A DNA stretch of 37,998 nt from Clostridia bacterium (GTDB taxonomy: Bacteria > Bacillota > Clostridia > Oscillospirales > Acutalibacteraceae), in the NCBI GenBank assembly GCA_017453685.1, contig JAFTEL010000056.1, positions 1 to 37,998 on the forward strand. Reading direction: 5' to 3'. The translations under genes and the position numbers were made by a program. Position 1 is the stretch's first letter. Each line of letters begins with the position of its first letter. The notes under the pieces are model-generated. The model was not told the DNA's origin and searched no databases. It was given only the letters and a program-made list of their open reading frames with translations. Of the stretch, positions 7,479-13,844 are shown in pieces.

Positions 7479-8609
7479 TCAGAACTTGTCCGGAAAAGCG
7501 GTCTTGAGAGTTGCGAGAATCCGAACGTCCGGGCGGATGTACTCTTGGTAAAAGGTATGGTTGGCTTCTTCCGAGCGGTGAACGAGATCGACGTCTGTCA
7601 GCAGCTTGCTGATCGTTTGAGCCAGTGAGTCAGCGTCGGTATACGCAAAATAATTCACGCCTTCCTTCGGATCGCCGTAAGGACTGAACAAAAAGGGATC
7701 GGTCAAAAACGCTCTGCCTGCCGCGAAAGTCTCACCGTATCTGGCGCCGATGCAGCCGTGGAGCCCCATGGACAGAACGTGAATATAGTTTTCCTTCAGG
7801 CAGTCAAGATACTTACGCCGGTTCAGGACACACTCGTCATCGGTGATTAGGTCCGGGGCGAGCTTGGCGGCGGTTTCGCTGCCGCTGAGTCCGCCTACGG
7901 CAAGATCGCCGAATTCCTCTTTCAACACTCTTGCCGTTTCGATCCGCCTGCGATTGATGGAACGGATCATTTCATATGTTTGCTCCGCCTTTTCTTTTGC
8001 TTGCGCGTGACTCAAATGAGGATAATACTCTGACATTCTTTCGGTCGGGATGAGTTCCTCCGCCCATAGCCTTGACCAAAACAGCAGTTTGTAATCGTCA
8101 AAGTGATTGTCGGCCTCGAAGGAACGGTAATCGAAGTTTTTCTGTCGCCTTTGGCTGATGGCAAGAGTATAGGCGGCGTCTTTATAGCGCTTATCCGCCA
8201 GATAGCCCTTGATCAGCAGTGATTCAAACGGATTTCCCGGGCAGGAGCAATCGTAGGCGATCGCGCAGTTCTTGAATTTATCTTTGTTTTTCAACTTCGC
8301 CGCGAATTCTTCGGAGTAGTTGGATTTGAAGTAGAAATCAACGGATTCGAGCTGCTTATCAAACAGTTCGGGAATGTCAAAATCCTGATAGCCGTCTGCC
8401 ATATCGTAGGCAATGGTTTTGCCGTCAGCGCGCAGTTCGACGATCTGCCGATGGGGGTAATGCCCGCCGGATAAAAAGTCGTGAGTGACTCTTGCTTTCT
8501 TGATGCGGAGCAGTCCCGCTTTTTCAAGAACGCGAAAGCCCACAAAAATAGACGACATGGACCAGACCCATGCGCAGGACGGATCCATTGTCAGCACACA
8601 GTCGAGCAT
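7479..8609 (-). CDS. CgeB/YkvP-like glycosyltransferase-type protein, inserted in the darA-holB operon
   Basis: A 376-residue protein. The C-terminal part resembles the glycosyl transferase family 1 domain of CgeB/YkvP-type proteins: GCIGARYGETFAAGRAFLTD (285-304) corresponds to the nucleotide-sugar binding segment, followed by YTDADSLAQTISKLL. The N-terminal half (ELRADGKTIAYDMADGYQDF, and a Cys pair in YDCSCPG) fits a degenerate GT-B domain. No signal peptide is seen. The likely role is transfer of a sugar to a surface or intracellular acceptor; donor and acceptor are unknown. The ATG at 8609 has AGAGGT 6 bases upstream. Codon composition is less GC-rich than both neighbours (38-50% in three 60-base lines sampled, against 68-73% in one flanking line on each side). 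It splits a usually adjacent gene pair and lies between 20-bp direct repeats, so it looks acquired. Confidence 0.75.
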   Translation of the reverse strand: MLDCVLTMDPSCAWVWSMSSIFVGFRVLEKAGLLRIKKARVTHDFLSGGHYPHRQIVELRADGKTIAYDMADGYQDFDIPELFDKQLESVDFYFKSNYSEEFAAKLKNKDKFKNCAIAYDCSCPGNPFESLLIKGYLADKRYKDAAYTLAISQRRQKNFDYRSFEADNHFDDYKLLFWSRLWAEELIPTERMSEYYPHLSHAQAKEKAEQTYEMIRSINRRRIETARVLKEEFGDLAVGGLSGSETAAKLAPDLITDDECVLNRRKYLDCLKENYIHVLSMGLHGCIGARYGETFAAGRAFLTDPFLFSPYGDPKEGVNYFAYTDADSLAQTISKLLTDVDLVHRSEEANHTFYQEYIRPDVRILATLKTAFPDKF

Positions 8610-8637
8610 AGCTGTACCTCTTTTGAAAAAGCAAATT

Positions 8638-8657
8638 TCACAGTTTCACAAATTTGT
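8638..8657. repeat. 20-bp direct repeat, copy 2 (3' end of darA)
   Basis: TCACAGTTTCACAAATTTGT, identical to 7445-7464 and 1193 bases away. This copy encodes the final residues of DarA and its TGA stop. Bases just outside the match differ at both ends, so the identity is exactly 20 bp. Confidence 0.95.
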
Positions 8658-8970
8658 CAACGTCGATCACAAAAACGGTCGCGCCGCCCACGGTGATCTC
8701 AACGGGCATGGCGATGAGCCGCCCTTCCACGCCGCCGGAGGGGGCGGGCGAGGTCATTTGCTTGCGGCTGCGGGAGTGTTCGCCGATGAGCGCGATCACG
8801 TCGTCCACCTTTTCTTCTTCCACGCCGATGAGCAGTGTGACGTTGCCCGCGCGCAGGAAGCCGCCGGTGGTGGAAAGCCGCGTGGCGCTGTAACCGGCTT
8901 TGCCGATGCCGCCGAGCACCGCGTGAGCGTCGTCGCTGTTGACCACGGCGATGACCAGTTTCATGCTCAT
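8638..8970 (-). CDS. darA: Cyclic di-AMP receptor DarA (YaaQ/PstA), PII-like
   Basis: A 110-residue PII-like trimeric signalling protein. The family pattern is complete: MKLVIAVVNSDDAHAVLGGIGKAGYSATRLSTTGGFL at the start (the TTGGF loop binds c-di-AMP), RAGNVTLLIGVEEEKVDDVIALI, and GATVFVIDVDKFVKL at the end. It binds the second messenger c-di-AMP in the cytoplasm; its downstream targets are not settled. ATG at 8970 is preferred (AAAGG about 10 bases upstream); TTG at 8976 and ATG at 8964 are alternatives. It normally stands just before holB; here a foreign-looking gene intervenes and the final 20 bases of darA are duplicated on its far side. Confidence 0.93.
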   Translation of the reverse strand: MSMKLVIAVVNSDDAHAVLGGIGKAGYSATRLSTTGGFLRAGNVTLLIGVEEEKVDDVIALIGEHSRSRKQMTSPAPSGGVEGRLIAMPVEITVGGATVFVIDVDKFVKL

Positions 8971-8992
8971 ATGCAAACCGCCTTTCGGTTGG

Positions 8993-9250
8993 TTATTTTA
9001 AGTTCTCCTCTTTATATTGCTTGAGCGCCTGCGCCAGCTGGTCGGGGCAGGAGGTGTTCTTGAAGCCGCAGGGGATGCCGGAAAACTTTTCGATCACGTC
9101 GTCGACCTTCATGCCGGCAACGAGGTGCGAAATGCCGGTCAGGTTGCCGGCGCAGCCGCCTTCATACTGAACGGAATTAATGGTGTCGCCCTCCACGTCG
9201 ATGAGGATGCGGCGGGAGCAGGTGCCTTTCGTTTTATACACAAGGTTCAT
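8993..9250 (-). CDS. TSCPD domain-containing small protein
   Basis: An 85-residue TSCPD-domain protein (TIGR03905-like), named for the motif seen at NTSCPDQLAQAL. Four cysteines are in the expected places (Cys11, 33, 61 and 68), including GGCAGN and IPCGFKNTSC, suggesting metal binding. Similar domains occur fused to the C-terminus of class II ribonucleotide reductases, but the function of the stand-alone form is not known. The ATG at 9250 has AAAGGG upstream, and the gene follows a near-consensus promoter by about 40 bases, so it is the first gene of the long minus-strand operon. Confidence 0.9.
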   Translation of the reverse strand: MNLVYKTKGTCSRRILIDVEGDTINSVQYEGGCAGNLTGISHLVAGMKVDDVIEKFSGIPCGFKNTSCPDQLAQALKQYKEENLK

Positions 9251-9290
9251 GTCAGTTCATCCCTTTCATTCGGGCATACATATTTAATTT

Positions 9291-9319
9291 ATAATACCCT
9301 TGTTTGGCGCATATGTCAA
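9291..9319 (-). promoter_or_regulatory. Promoter of the TSCPD-darA-holB-ricT-hflX-maf-znu operon
   Basis: On the minus strand TTGACA (9314-9319) lies 17 bases before TATTAT (9291-9296). No other convincing promoter is seen before the hairpin at 2091-2120, so this may drive about 7 kb of co-directional genes. Confidence 0.8.
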
Positions 9320-9362
9320 GAAATTTGCGAAAAACACCGTGCCAGGTCGGGATCGAAAAGCC

Positions 9363-9391
9363 TTGTCAGGCGCGCCAAAATGTGGTATTGT
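9363..9391 (+). promoter_or_regulatory. Promoter of the 9423-10199 gene
   Basis: TTGTCA (9363-9368), 17-base spacer, TATTGT (9386-9391). The start codon lies about 31 bases downstream. Confidence 0.65.
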
Positions 9392-9422
9392 AAAAATACA
9401 AGCTTCAAAAGAGGTGTGCTGC

Positions 9423-10199
9423 ATGAAATCAACCAAACGGGTTTTGTCCGTTTTGCTGGCGGCAGTCGTTCTGCTGCTGCTTGCCGTGCCCGCGTTCGCG
9501 GCGCCGGGTCTTGCACCGAATTCCGACCCGCTGATCACCACGCTGGCCGTTACCGGTCTGCAAGGCCGCGCGATCATCGGCGCTTCGCTCTGGGCGGGCG
9601 GCGTGCAGGTCTCCGAGGGCTTTCAGATCAGTTCCGCCGTGATCCAGACCGACGCGAGCGGCAAATGGGCGGCGTTCAGCGGCATGGTCACGGGCGGGGT
9701 CAACTACCGCCTTTCGCTGATGGTCGAACCGGTCGATGGCTATTATTATCTGAACAAGCTCAATGTGACCGTCAACGGCAGCACGACGGACGCGCTGGGC
9801 AACACGCTCACCGTGGGAAAAAGCGGCAACCTTTACGTGCTGTATTACTATTACAATACGCTGCCGGATACGTCGATCGAGATCGCCGATTATGCGGCGG
9901 AGCGCGCGGTGAACTACCGTTCCACGGTCAAGCTCACGCCGCAAATCAAAAACATGCCGACCGACGCCCGGGTGTGCTGGGCGATCCAGTGGGCAGATGG
10001 CGCCGTCGAGTACCGGGTGGGCGAAACGCTGCGGCTTGAAAAAATGAAGAGCGGCTTCACGGTGCACGCGCGTCTGGAACAGCCTGTGGACGGCGCGTGG
10101 ACGATAACCGCCATCAGCCAGTCGGAAAAAGTCACCGTCCGATACGCATGGTGGCAGTGGCTCATCCGCATCGTCCTGTTGGGGTTTTTGTGGTATTAA
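9423..10199 (+). CDS. Secreted protein of unknown function with Trp-rich C-terminal tail
   Basis: The 258-residue product has a signal peptide (MKSTKRVLSVLLAAVVLLLL, cleavage near AFAAPG). The body is predicted beta-rich and contains Ser/Thr/Gly-rich stretches; no known domain is recognised. The last 20 residues (about YAWWQWLIRIVLLGFLWY) are strongly hydrophobic with three Trp and an Arg, a likely membrane-seeking or recognition tail. The layout matches the secreted protein at 578-1120, and the two may be distant paralogues: both carry signal peptide, a mid-region like YYLNKLNVTVNG / GCLYLNSDNF, and an aromatic tail. ATG 9423 is chosen because GAGGTG lies 6 bases upstream, just after a promoter. 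A role in adhesion or envelope function is possible but unsupported. Confidence 0.75.
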   Translation: MKSTKRVLSVLLAAVVLLLLAVPAFAAPGLAPNSDPLITTLAVTGLQGRAIIGASLWAGGVQVSEGFQISSAVIQTDASGKWAAFSGMVTGGVNYRLSLMVEPVDGYYYLNKLNVTVNGSTTDALGNTLTVGKSGNLYVLYYYYNTLPDTSIEIADYAAERAVNYRSTVKLTPQIKNMPTDARVCWAIQWADGAVEYRVGETLRLEKMKSGFTVHARLEQPVDGAWTITAISQSEKVTVRYAWWQWLIRIVLLGFLWY

Positions 10200-10235
10200 A
10201 CCGAACCCGACCCGCTTCTTTTTGCCATGGAACCC

Positions 10236-10264
10236 TTGACAAATCCTCCCTTTGGGTGTAAGCT
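10236..10264 (+). promoter_or_regulatory. Possible promoter of the TPP riboswitch-thiT unit
   Basis: A perfect TTGACA (10236-10241) lies 50 bases before the riboswitch core. The -10 box 17 bases on is weak (TAAGCT, 10259-10264), so the position is approximate. Confidence 0.5.
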
Positions 10265-10285
10265 ATGGTACGACAAAAGAATAGC

Positions 10286-10376
10286 TGCACGGGGAGCTGA
10301 TGTTATCGGCTGAGATTCGCGCTGATGAGCGCGTGACCCATGAACCTGATCCGGGTAATGCCGGCGTAGGAATCGC
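10286..10376 (+). ncRNA. TPP riboswitch (THI element)
   Basis: The conserved parts occur in order: GGGGAGCTG (10291-10299), CGGCTGAGA (10307-10315), a P3 stem CGCGCT/AGCGCG, GACCC then TGAACCTGAT (10341-10350), CCGGGTAATGCCGGCGTAGGAA. It binds thiamine pyrophosphate and should shut off the thiT transporter gene. The 3' conserved bases CGTAGGAAT (10365-10373) are perfectly complementary to ATTCCTACG (10409-10417) in the following terminator, giving a clear antiterminator/terminator choice. Confidence 0.95.
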
Positions 10377-10392
10377 GAAAACACGATTTTTA

Positions 10393-10431
10393 TATCGCCG
10401 CAGGATCAATTCCTACGGCGATAATTTTTTT
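10393..10431 (+). terminator. Riboswitch-controlled terminator
   Basis: TATCGCCG and AGGA pair with TCCT and CGGCGATA around a 5-base loop with one mismatch, followed by a run of seven T. The thiT ribosome site (GAGGTG, 10434-10439) lies immediately beyond. Its 3' arm can instead pair with the riboswitch (10365-10373). Confidence 0.9.
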
Positions 10432-10445
10432 ATGAGGTGATCGTT

Positions 10446-11096
10446 ATGGCAAACAAAACCAATCAAACCAAGCGGCTGGCGCTGACCGGCGTCATGCTCG
10501 CGCTCGCCGTCATCCTGTCCTTCCTCAAGGTGTTCGAGGCGCCCTTCGGCGGCTCGGTCACGGCGTGCTCCATGCTGCCGATCATGGTCATCGGCTATAC
10601 CTACGGCGTGAAGTGGGGCATGCTCGCCGGCGTGACGGACGGCGTTTTGCAGGCGATCTTCGGCGCGACGATGACCGGCGCCTACGCGTCGCAGAACGTC
10701 GTGGGCATCGTGCTCATCACCTGCATCGACTACCTGCTGGCATTTTCCGTTCTGGGGCTGGCGGGGCTGTTCAAGGGCAAGCTCAAAAACCACACGGTGT
10801 CGTTTTCGCTCGGCATCGTGGTCGCCAGCCTGATCCGTCTGCTGTGCCACTTTACCTCCGGCTGCATCCTCTACGGGCAGTGGGCGCGGTGGTTCTTTGA
10901 GGAGCAGTTCGTCAACGCGTTCAGCCAAAAGCTGCTCGCCGCCGGCTCCGAAGAGCTGCTCATCGTGATGTATTCCCTCATCTACAACGCCGCCTACATG
11001 GTGCCCGAGACCATCATCACCGTCGTCGCGGGCGCGCTGCTCATTTCGCTCGTGCCGCCGGTGCGCAAGGAAATGACGCGCTCCAACGCGCAGTAA
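10446..11096 (+). CDS. thiT: Energy-coupled thiamine transporter S-component
   Basis: A 216-residue integral membrane protein with about six hydrophobic segments, the size and pattern of ThiT. Diagnostic segments include LALAVILSFLKVFEAPFGGSVTACSMLPIMVIGYTYGVKWG near the start and GCILYGQW / YMVPETIITVV later. ThiT binds thiamine outside the membrane with high affinity and works with the shared ECF module (EcfA, EcfA', EcfT), not encoded here. The TPP riboswitch upstream directly supports the thiamine assignment. ATG 10446 follows GAGGTG by 6 bases. A strong terminator follows, so it is a single-gene unit. Confidence 0.93.
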   Translation: MANKTNQTKRLALTGVMLALAVILSFLKVFEAPFGGSVTACSMLPIMVIGYTYGVKWGMLAGVTDGVLQAIFGATMTGAYASQNVVGIVLITCIDYLLAFSVLGLAGLFKGKLKNHTVSFSLGIVVASLIRLLCHFTSGCILYGQWARWFFEEQFVNAFSQKLLAAGSEELLIVMYSLIYNAAYMVPETIITVVAGALLISLVPPVRKEMTRSNAQ

Positions 11097-11110
11097 CACG
11101 CAAAACCGCA

Positions 11111-11158
11111 AACCGCCTTCCGTCCGTTTCGGATCGGAAAGGCGGTTCTTTTCTTTTT
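11111..11158 (+). terminator. Intrinsic terminator after thiT
   Basis: AACCGCCTT-CCG pairs with CGG-AAAGGCGGTT (one bulged A) around a 12-base loop, followed by a T-rich stretch (TTCTTTTCTTTTT). Confidence 0.88.
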
Positions 11159-11165
11159 CGCAATA

Positions 11166-11194
11166 TTGAAAGAACAGTTGATTTGTGGTATAAT
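11166..11194 (+). promoter_or_regulatory. Promoter of the alarmone synthetase-two-component operon
   Basis: TTGAAA (11166-11171), 17 bases, TATAAT (11189-11194). The start codon is 33 bases downstream. Confidence 0.8.
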
Positions 11195-11227
11195 AAACCT
11201 TAATCGGTCGCCGAAGGAGCAACTACG

Positions 11228-11818
11228 ATGGAAACGACAAACAGCATTTACGGCGCGAAGCTTCCGGAACTGGAAGCCGTGATGAATGAACTGGTGGACG
11301 AGATCAATGCCGCCGCTCAAACGGTCAAAGCAAAGACCGGCATGAATCCGGTGGAGCATTTGAAATACCGCATCAAAACAGAAGAGAGCATGCGCGAAAA
11401 ATGCCGCCGAAAGGGGCTGCCCGAAACGGCGGAAAGCGCTTTGCAGACGATCCGCGACGCCATCGGCCTGCGCGTGGTCTGCCCGTTTCTGGATGACGTT
11501 TACGCCATCCGCGATCATCTGGCCGCTTCGGCACAGCTGGAGATCGTCAACGAAAAGGACTACATTCGCAGTGTCAAACCCAACGGCTACCGCAGCCTGC
11601 ACCTGATCGTGAAAAAACGCGGATATTATGCCGAGATCCAGCTTCGCACCATTTCCATGGACACCTGGGCGGCGCTGGAGCATCAGATCCGCTACAAGAA
11701 AAACGTCGGCGATTCCGCGCTGATCTTTGAAGAACTGAAACGCTGCGCGGACGAATTGGCGGCAACGGACGTTTCCATGCAGATCCTCCGCGCCGTGCTG
11801 AACGAAGAGGGTGAATGA
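11228..11818 (+). CDS. Small alarmone synthetase (RelA/SpoT synthetase domain)
   Basis: A 196-residue single-domain (p)ppGpp synthetase of the RelP/RelQ (YjbM/YwaC) kind: no hydrolase, TGS or ACT domain. Synthetase motifs are intact: HLKYRIKTEESMREKC (44-59, ATP binding), RDAIGLRVV (76-84, metal Asp), KPNGYRSLHL (117-126, GTP stacking Tyr), EIQLRT (136-141) and EHQIRYKK (151-158). It should transfer pyrophosphate from ATP to GDP/GTP under stress. AAGGAG lies 8 bases before the ATG. The stop overlaps a possible start of the following response regulator (ATGA), indicating one operon with a two-component system. Linkage of an alarmone synthetase with such a system is noteworthy. Confidence 0.93.
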   Translation: METTNSIYGAKLPELEAVMNELVDEINAAAQTVKAKTGMNPVEHLKYRIKTEESMREKCRRKGLPETAESALQTIRDAIGLRVVCPFLDDVYAIRDHLAASAQLEIVNEKDYIRSVKPNGYRSLHLIVKKRGYYAEIQLRTISMDTWAALEHQIRYKKNVGDSALIFEELKRCADELAATDVSMQILRAVLNEEGE

Positions 11819-11820
11819 CG

Positions 11821-12498
11821 ATGAAGCTGCTGCTGGCAGAAGATACCAAAGACCTGAACCGCAACGTAACGGTTCTGTTTCAGATGCAGGGCTATGAGGT
11901 CGACAGCGCCTTTGACGGCGAACAGGCGCTGGACTTTTTGAAGAGCGACAGCTACGACTGCGTCGTGCTCGATATCATGATGCCGAAGGTCGACGGCTAC
12001 GGCGTGCTGGCGGAAATGCGCCGGCGGCACATCACTTCGCCCGTGTTGCTGCTGACCGCCAAGGCGGAGATCGACGACCGCGTGACGGGGCTGGACGCGG
12101 GCGCCGACGATTATCTGCCCAAGCCCTTTGCTTCAAAAGAACTGCTCGCCCGCGTGCGCGCACTCATCCGCCGTCGTCAGGCCGATGCGTTTGAAGAACT
12201 GCGCGTGGGCGACGTGGTGCTCAGCGCCGAAAAATATACGCTGTCCGCGGCCAATTCCGTCAGCCTGTCCCACAAGGAATTCGATCTGATGGCGCTGCTC
12301 ATGTCCAACCGTGATCTGGCGCTGTCGACCGATCAGCTGCTGGACCGCGTCTGGAGCCGCGACCCCGACGCGCAGGCGGACACGGTCTGGCTTTATGCTT
12401 CGTTTTTGAAGCGGAAGCTGCAGGCGGTCGGTTCTGCTTACACCATCAAAGGGGAGAAGGGCGGCAGCTTTCAGTTTGCGAAGGGGGAGACGCTATGA
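11821..12498 (+). CDS. OmpR/PhoB-family response regulator
   Basis: A 225-residue transcription factor. Receiver domain: acidic pair E7-D8 (LLLAEDTKDL), phosphoacceptor Asp51 in VLDIMMPKVDGYG, conserved Thr79 region LLTA, and Lys101 in YLPKPF. A winged-helix DNA-binding domain occupies about 125-225, with LSHKEFDLMALLMSNRD and the recognition helix near DTVWLYASFLKRKL. Phosphorylation by the adjacent kinase should control its binding to DNA. The ATG at 11821 matches the family start MKLLLAED; another ATG at 11815 overlaps the upstream stop as ATGA and has a close AAGAGG, so both are possible. The stop overlaps the kinase start by ATGA (12495-12498). Confidence 0.93.
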   Translation: MKLLLAEDTKDLNRNVTVLFQMQGYEVDSAFDGEQALDFLKSDSYDCVVLDIMMPKVDGYGVLAEMRRRHITSPVLLLTAKAEIDDRVTGLDAGADDYLPKPFASKELLARVRALIRRRQADAFEELRVGDVVLSAEKYTLSAANSVSLSHKEFDLMALLMSNRDLALSTDQLLDRVWSRDPDAQADTVWLYASFLKRKLQAVGSAYTIKGEKGGSFQFAKGETL

Positions 12499-13748
12499 AC
12501 GCGAAAGAGATCCAAAAACTGCGCAAAAAGTTTATTCTGATCGCTACGGTCTCTTTTTTGCTGGTCACCGTGTTCATCGGCAGCCTGATCAACGTGGCGA
12601 ACTATGTCGTGACGCAGACGGAGATCGACTGGACGCTCGAACGCATCAGCGAAAACTCAAACAGCTTTGACAGCAGCAGCGATCAGCACAGTCCGCCGAA
12701 CACCTTCGCCGTGGTGGAAATTTTTTCGCCCGCCTATCAGCGCAGCAGCTTTTACCGCTTCACCTATGACGAGACCGGCGGCGAGATCGCTTATTTCGCC
12801 GGCAGAGGCGGCAACCAGTCCAAGGAGACCGTTTCCGCTATTGCGGATGAAGTCAGAGCGCTGCAAAAAGAACGCGGCCGCTATGAGACCTATTCTTTTT
12901 TGCTGACGGAAAACGACGACGGAACGACTACCCTCGTGCTGCTTGACAGCGGCGCCGTGCTTTACGCGCGGCTGCGGCTCGCCTATGCCAGCGCCGGCGT
13001 AGGCTTGCTCGGTATGCTCATCACCGTCGTCCTCGTGGTCGCGCTCTCGAAAAAAGCCGTTGAGCCCGAGATCGAAAACAGCCGGCGGCAGGAGCAGTTT
13101 TTGACGAACGTCAGCCACGAACTGAAAACGCCGCTGGCGGTCATTCGCTCCAACACGGAAATGCAGGAAATGATCGGGGGCGAGAGCGAGTGGACGCAGA
13201 GCACCATCCGACAGGTCGACCGCATGAACAGCCTGATCCAAAACCTCGTAATGATCACCAAATCGCGCGAAATGGAAAGCAAAACAGGCGCGGAACCGAT
13301 CGACGTTTCGCAGGCCGTGGCGCAGACGGCGCAGGATTTTGTCAGCCGCGCGGAGAGCGAAGGCAAAACGCTCGAGCAGCAGATCACGCCCGATCTGCAG
13401 TTGACCGCCGACGGCAGCAAGATCCGTCAGCTCACCATGCTGCTGCTGGACAACGCCGTGAAATACTGCGACGAAAACGGAACGATCGCCCTGAAGCTGG
13501 AACCGCTCGCCAAACGGAACAAAAAGGGCGTTTGCCTGACGGTGAGCAACGATTACGCCGCCGGCAAGGACGTGGACTGCGCGCGGTTCTTCGACCGCTT
13601 CTATCGGGAAGACAAGAGCCACAACATTGACACGGGCGGCTACGGGATCGGTCTGAGCATCGCGGAGAGTATCTGCGCGCAGCAAAACGGCAGCATCCGT
13701 GCCGCGTGGCGCAGCGGACGCATCGCTTTCATCTGCGAATTGTTCTGA
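12495..13748 (+). CDS. Sensor histidine kinase (two TM segments)
   Basis: A 417-residue membrane kinase. TM1 is about 12-37 and TM2 about 163-186, framing an extracellular sensor of roughly 125 residues with no recognised domain. The cytoplasmic part directly follows with no HAMP domain visible: H-box FLTNVSHELKTPLAV with His208, N-box LLLDNAVKYC with Asn320, D/F region FFDRFYR (365-371) and G-box GGYGIGLSIAE (381-391). It should autophosphorylate and transfer phosphate to Asp51 of the regulator translated just before it (ATGA overlap). The signal is unknown. The catalytic domain is short but has all key boxes. Confidence 0.93.
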   Translation: MNAKEIQKLRKKFILIATVSFLLVTVFIGSLINVANYVVTQTEIDWTLERISENSNSFDSSSDQHSPPNTFAVVEIFSPAYQRSSFYRFTYDETGGEIAYFAGRGGNQSKETVSAIADEVRALQKERGRYETYSFLLTENDDGTTTLVLLDSGAVLYARLRLAYASAGVGLLGMLITVVLVVALSKKAVEPEIENSRRQEQFLTNVSHELKTPLAVIRSNTEMQEMIGGESEWTQSTIRQVDRMNSLIQNLVMITKSREMESKTGAEPIDVSQAVAQTAQDFVSRAESEGKTLEQQITPDLQLTADGSKIRQLTMLLLDNAVKYCDENGTIALKLEPLAKRNKKGVCLTVSNDYAAGKDVDCARFFDRFYREDKSHNIDTGGYGIGLSIAESICAQQNGSIRAAWRSGRIAFICELF

Positions 13749-13769
13749 CGCGGGGCAAAGAAAAAACGG

Positions 13770-13798
13770 TAGACAAAACCGCTCCGCTATGGTATAAT
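13770..13798 (+). promoter_or_regulatory. Promoter of the 13834-14763 gene
   Basis: TAGACA (13770-13775), 17 bases, TATAAT (13793-13798). The start codon is 35 bases downstream. Confidence 0.8.
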
Positions 13799-13825
13799 TA
13801 CCAATTGTGAAATTATAAAGGAGCC

Positions 13826-13844
13826 GTATCGGCTTGACCGATAC
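13826..13844 (+). promoter_or_regulatory. Hairpin holding the TTG start codon in its loop
   Basis: GTATCGG (13826-13832) and CCGATAC (13838-13844) form a perfect 7-bp stem; the loop CTTGA holds the TTG start (13834-13836). AAAGGAG lies just upstream at 13817-13823, outside the stem. Confidence 0.6.

Noticed and set aside
7445-8657. Insertion sequence interpretation of the repeat-flanked segment
   Set aside because: No transposase and no terminal inverted repeats at the ends (7465 and 8637); 20 bp is long for a target duplication.
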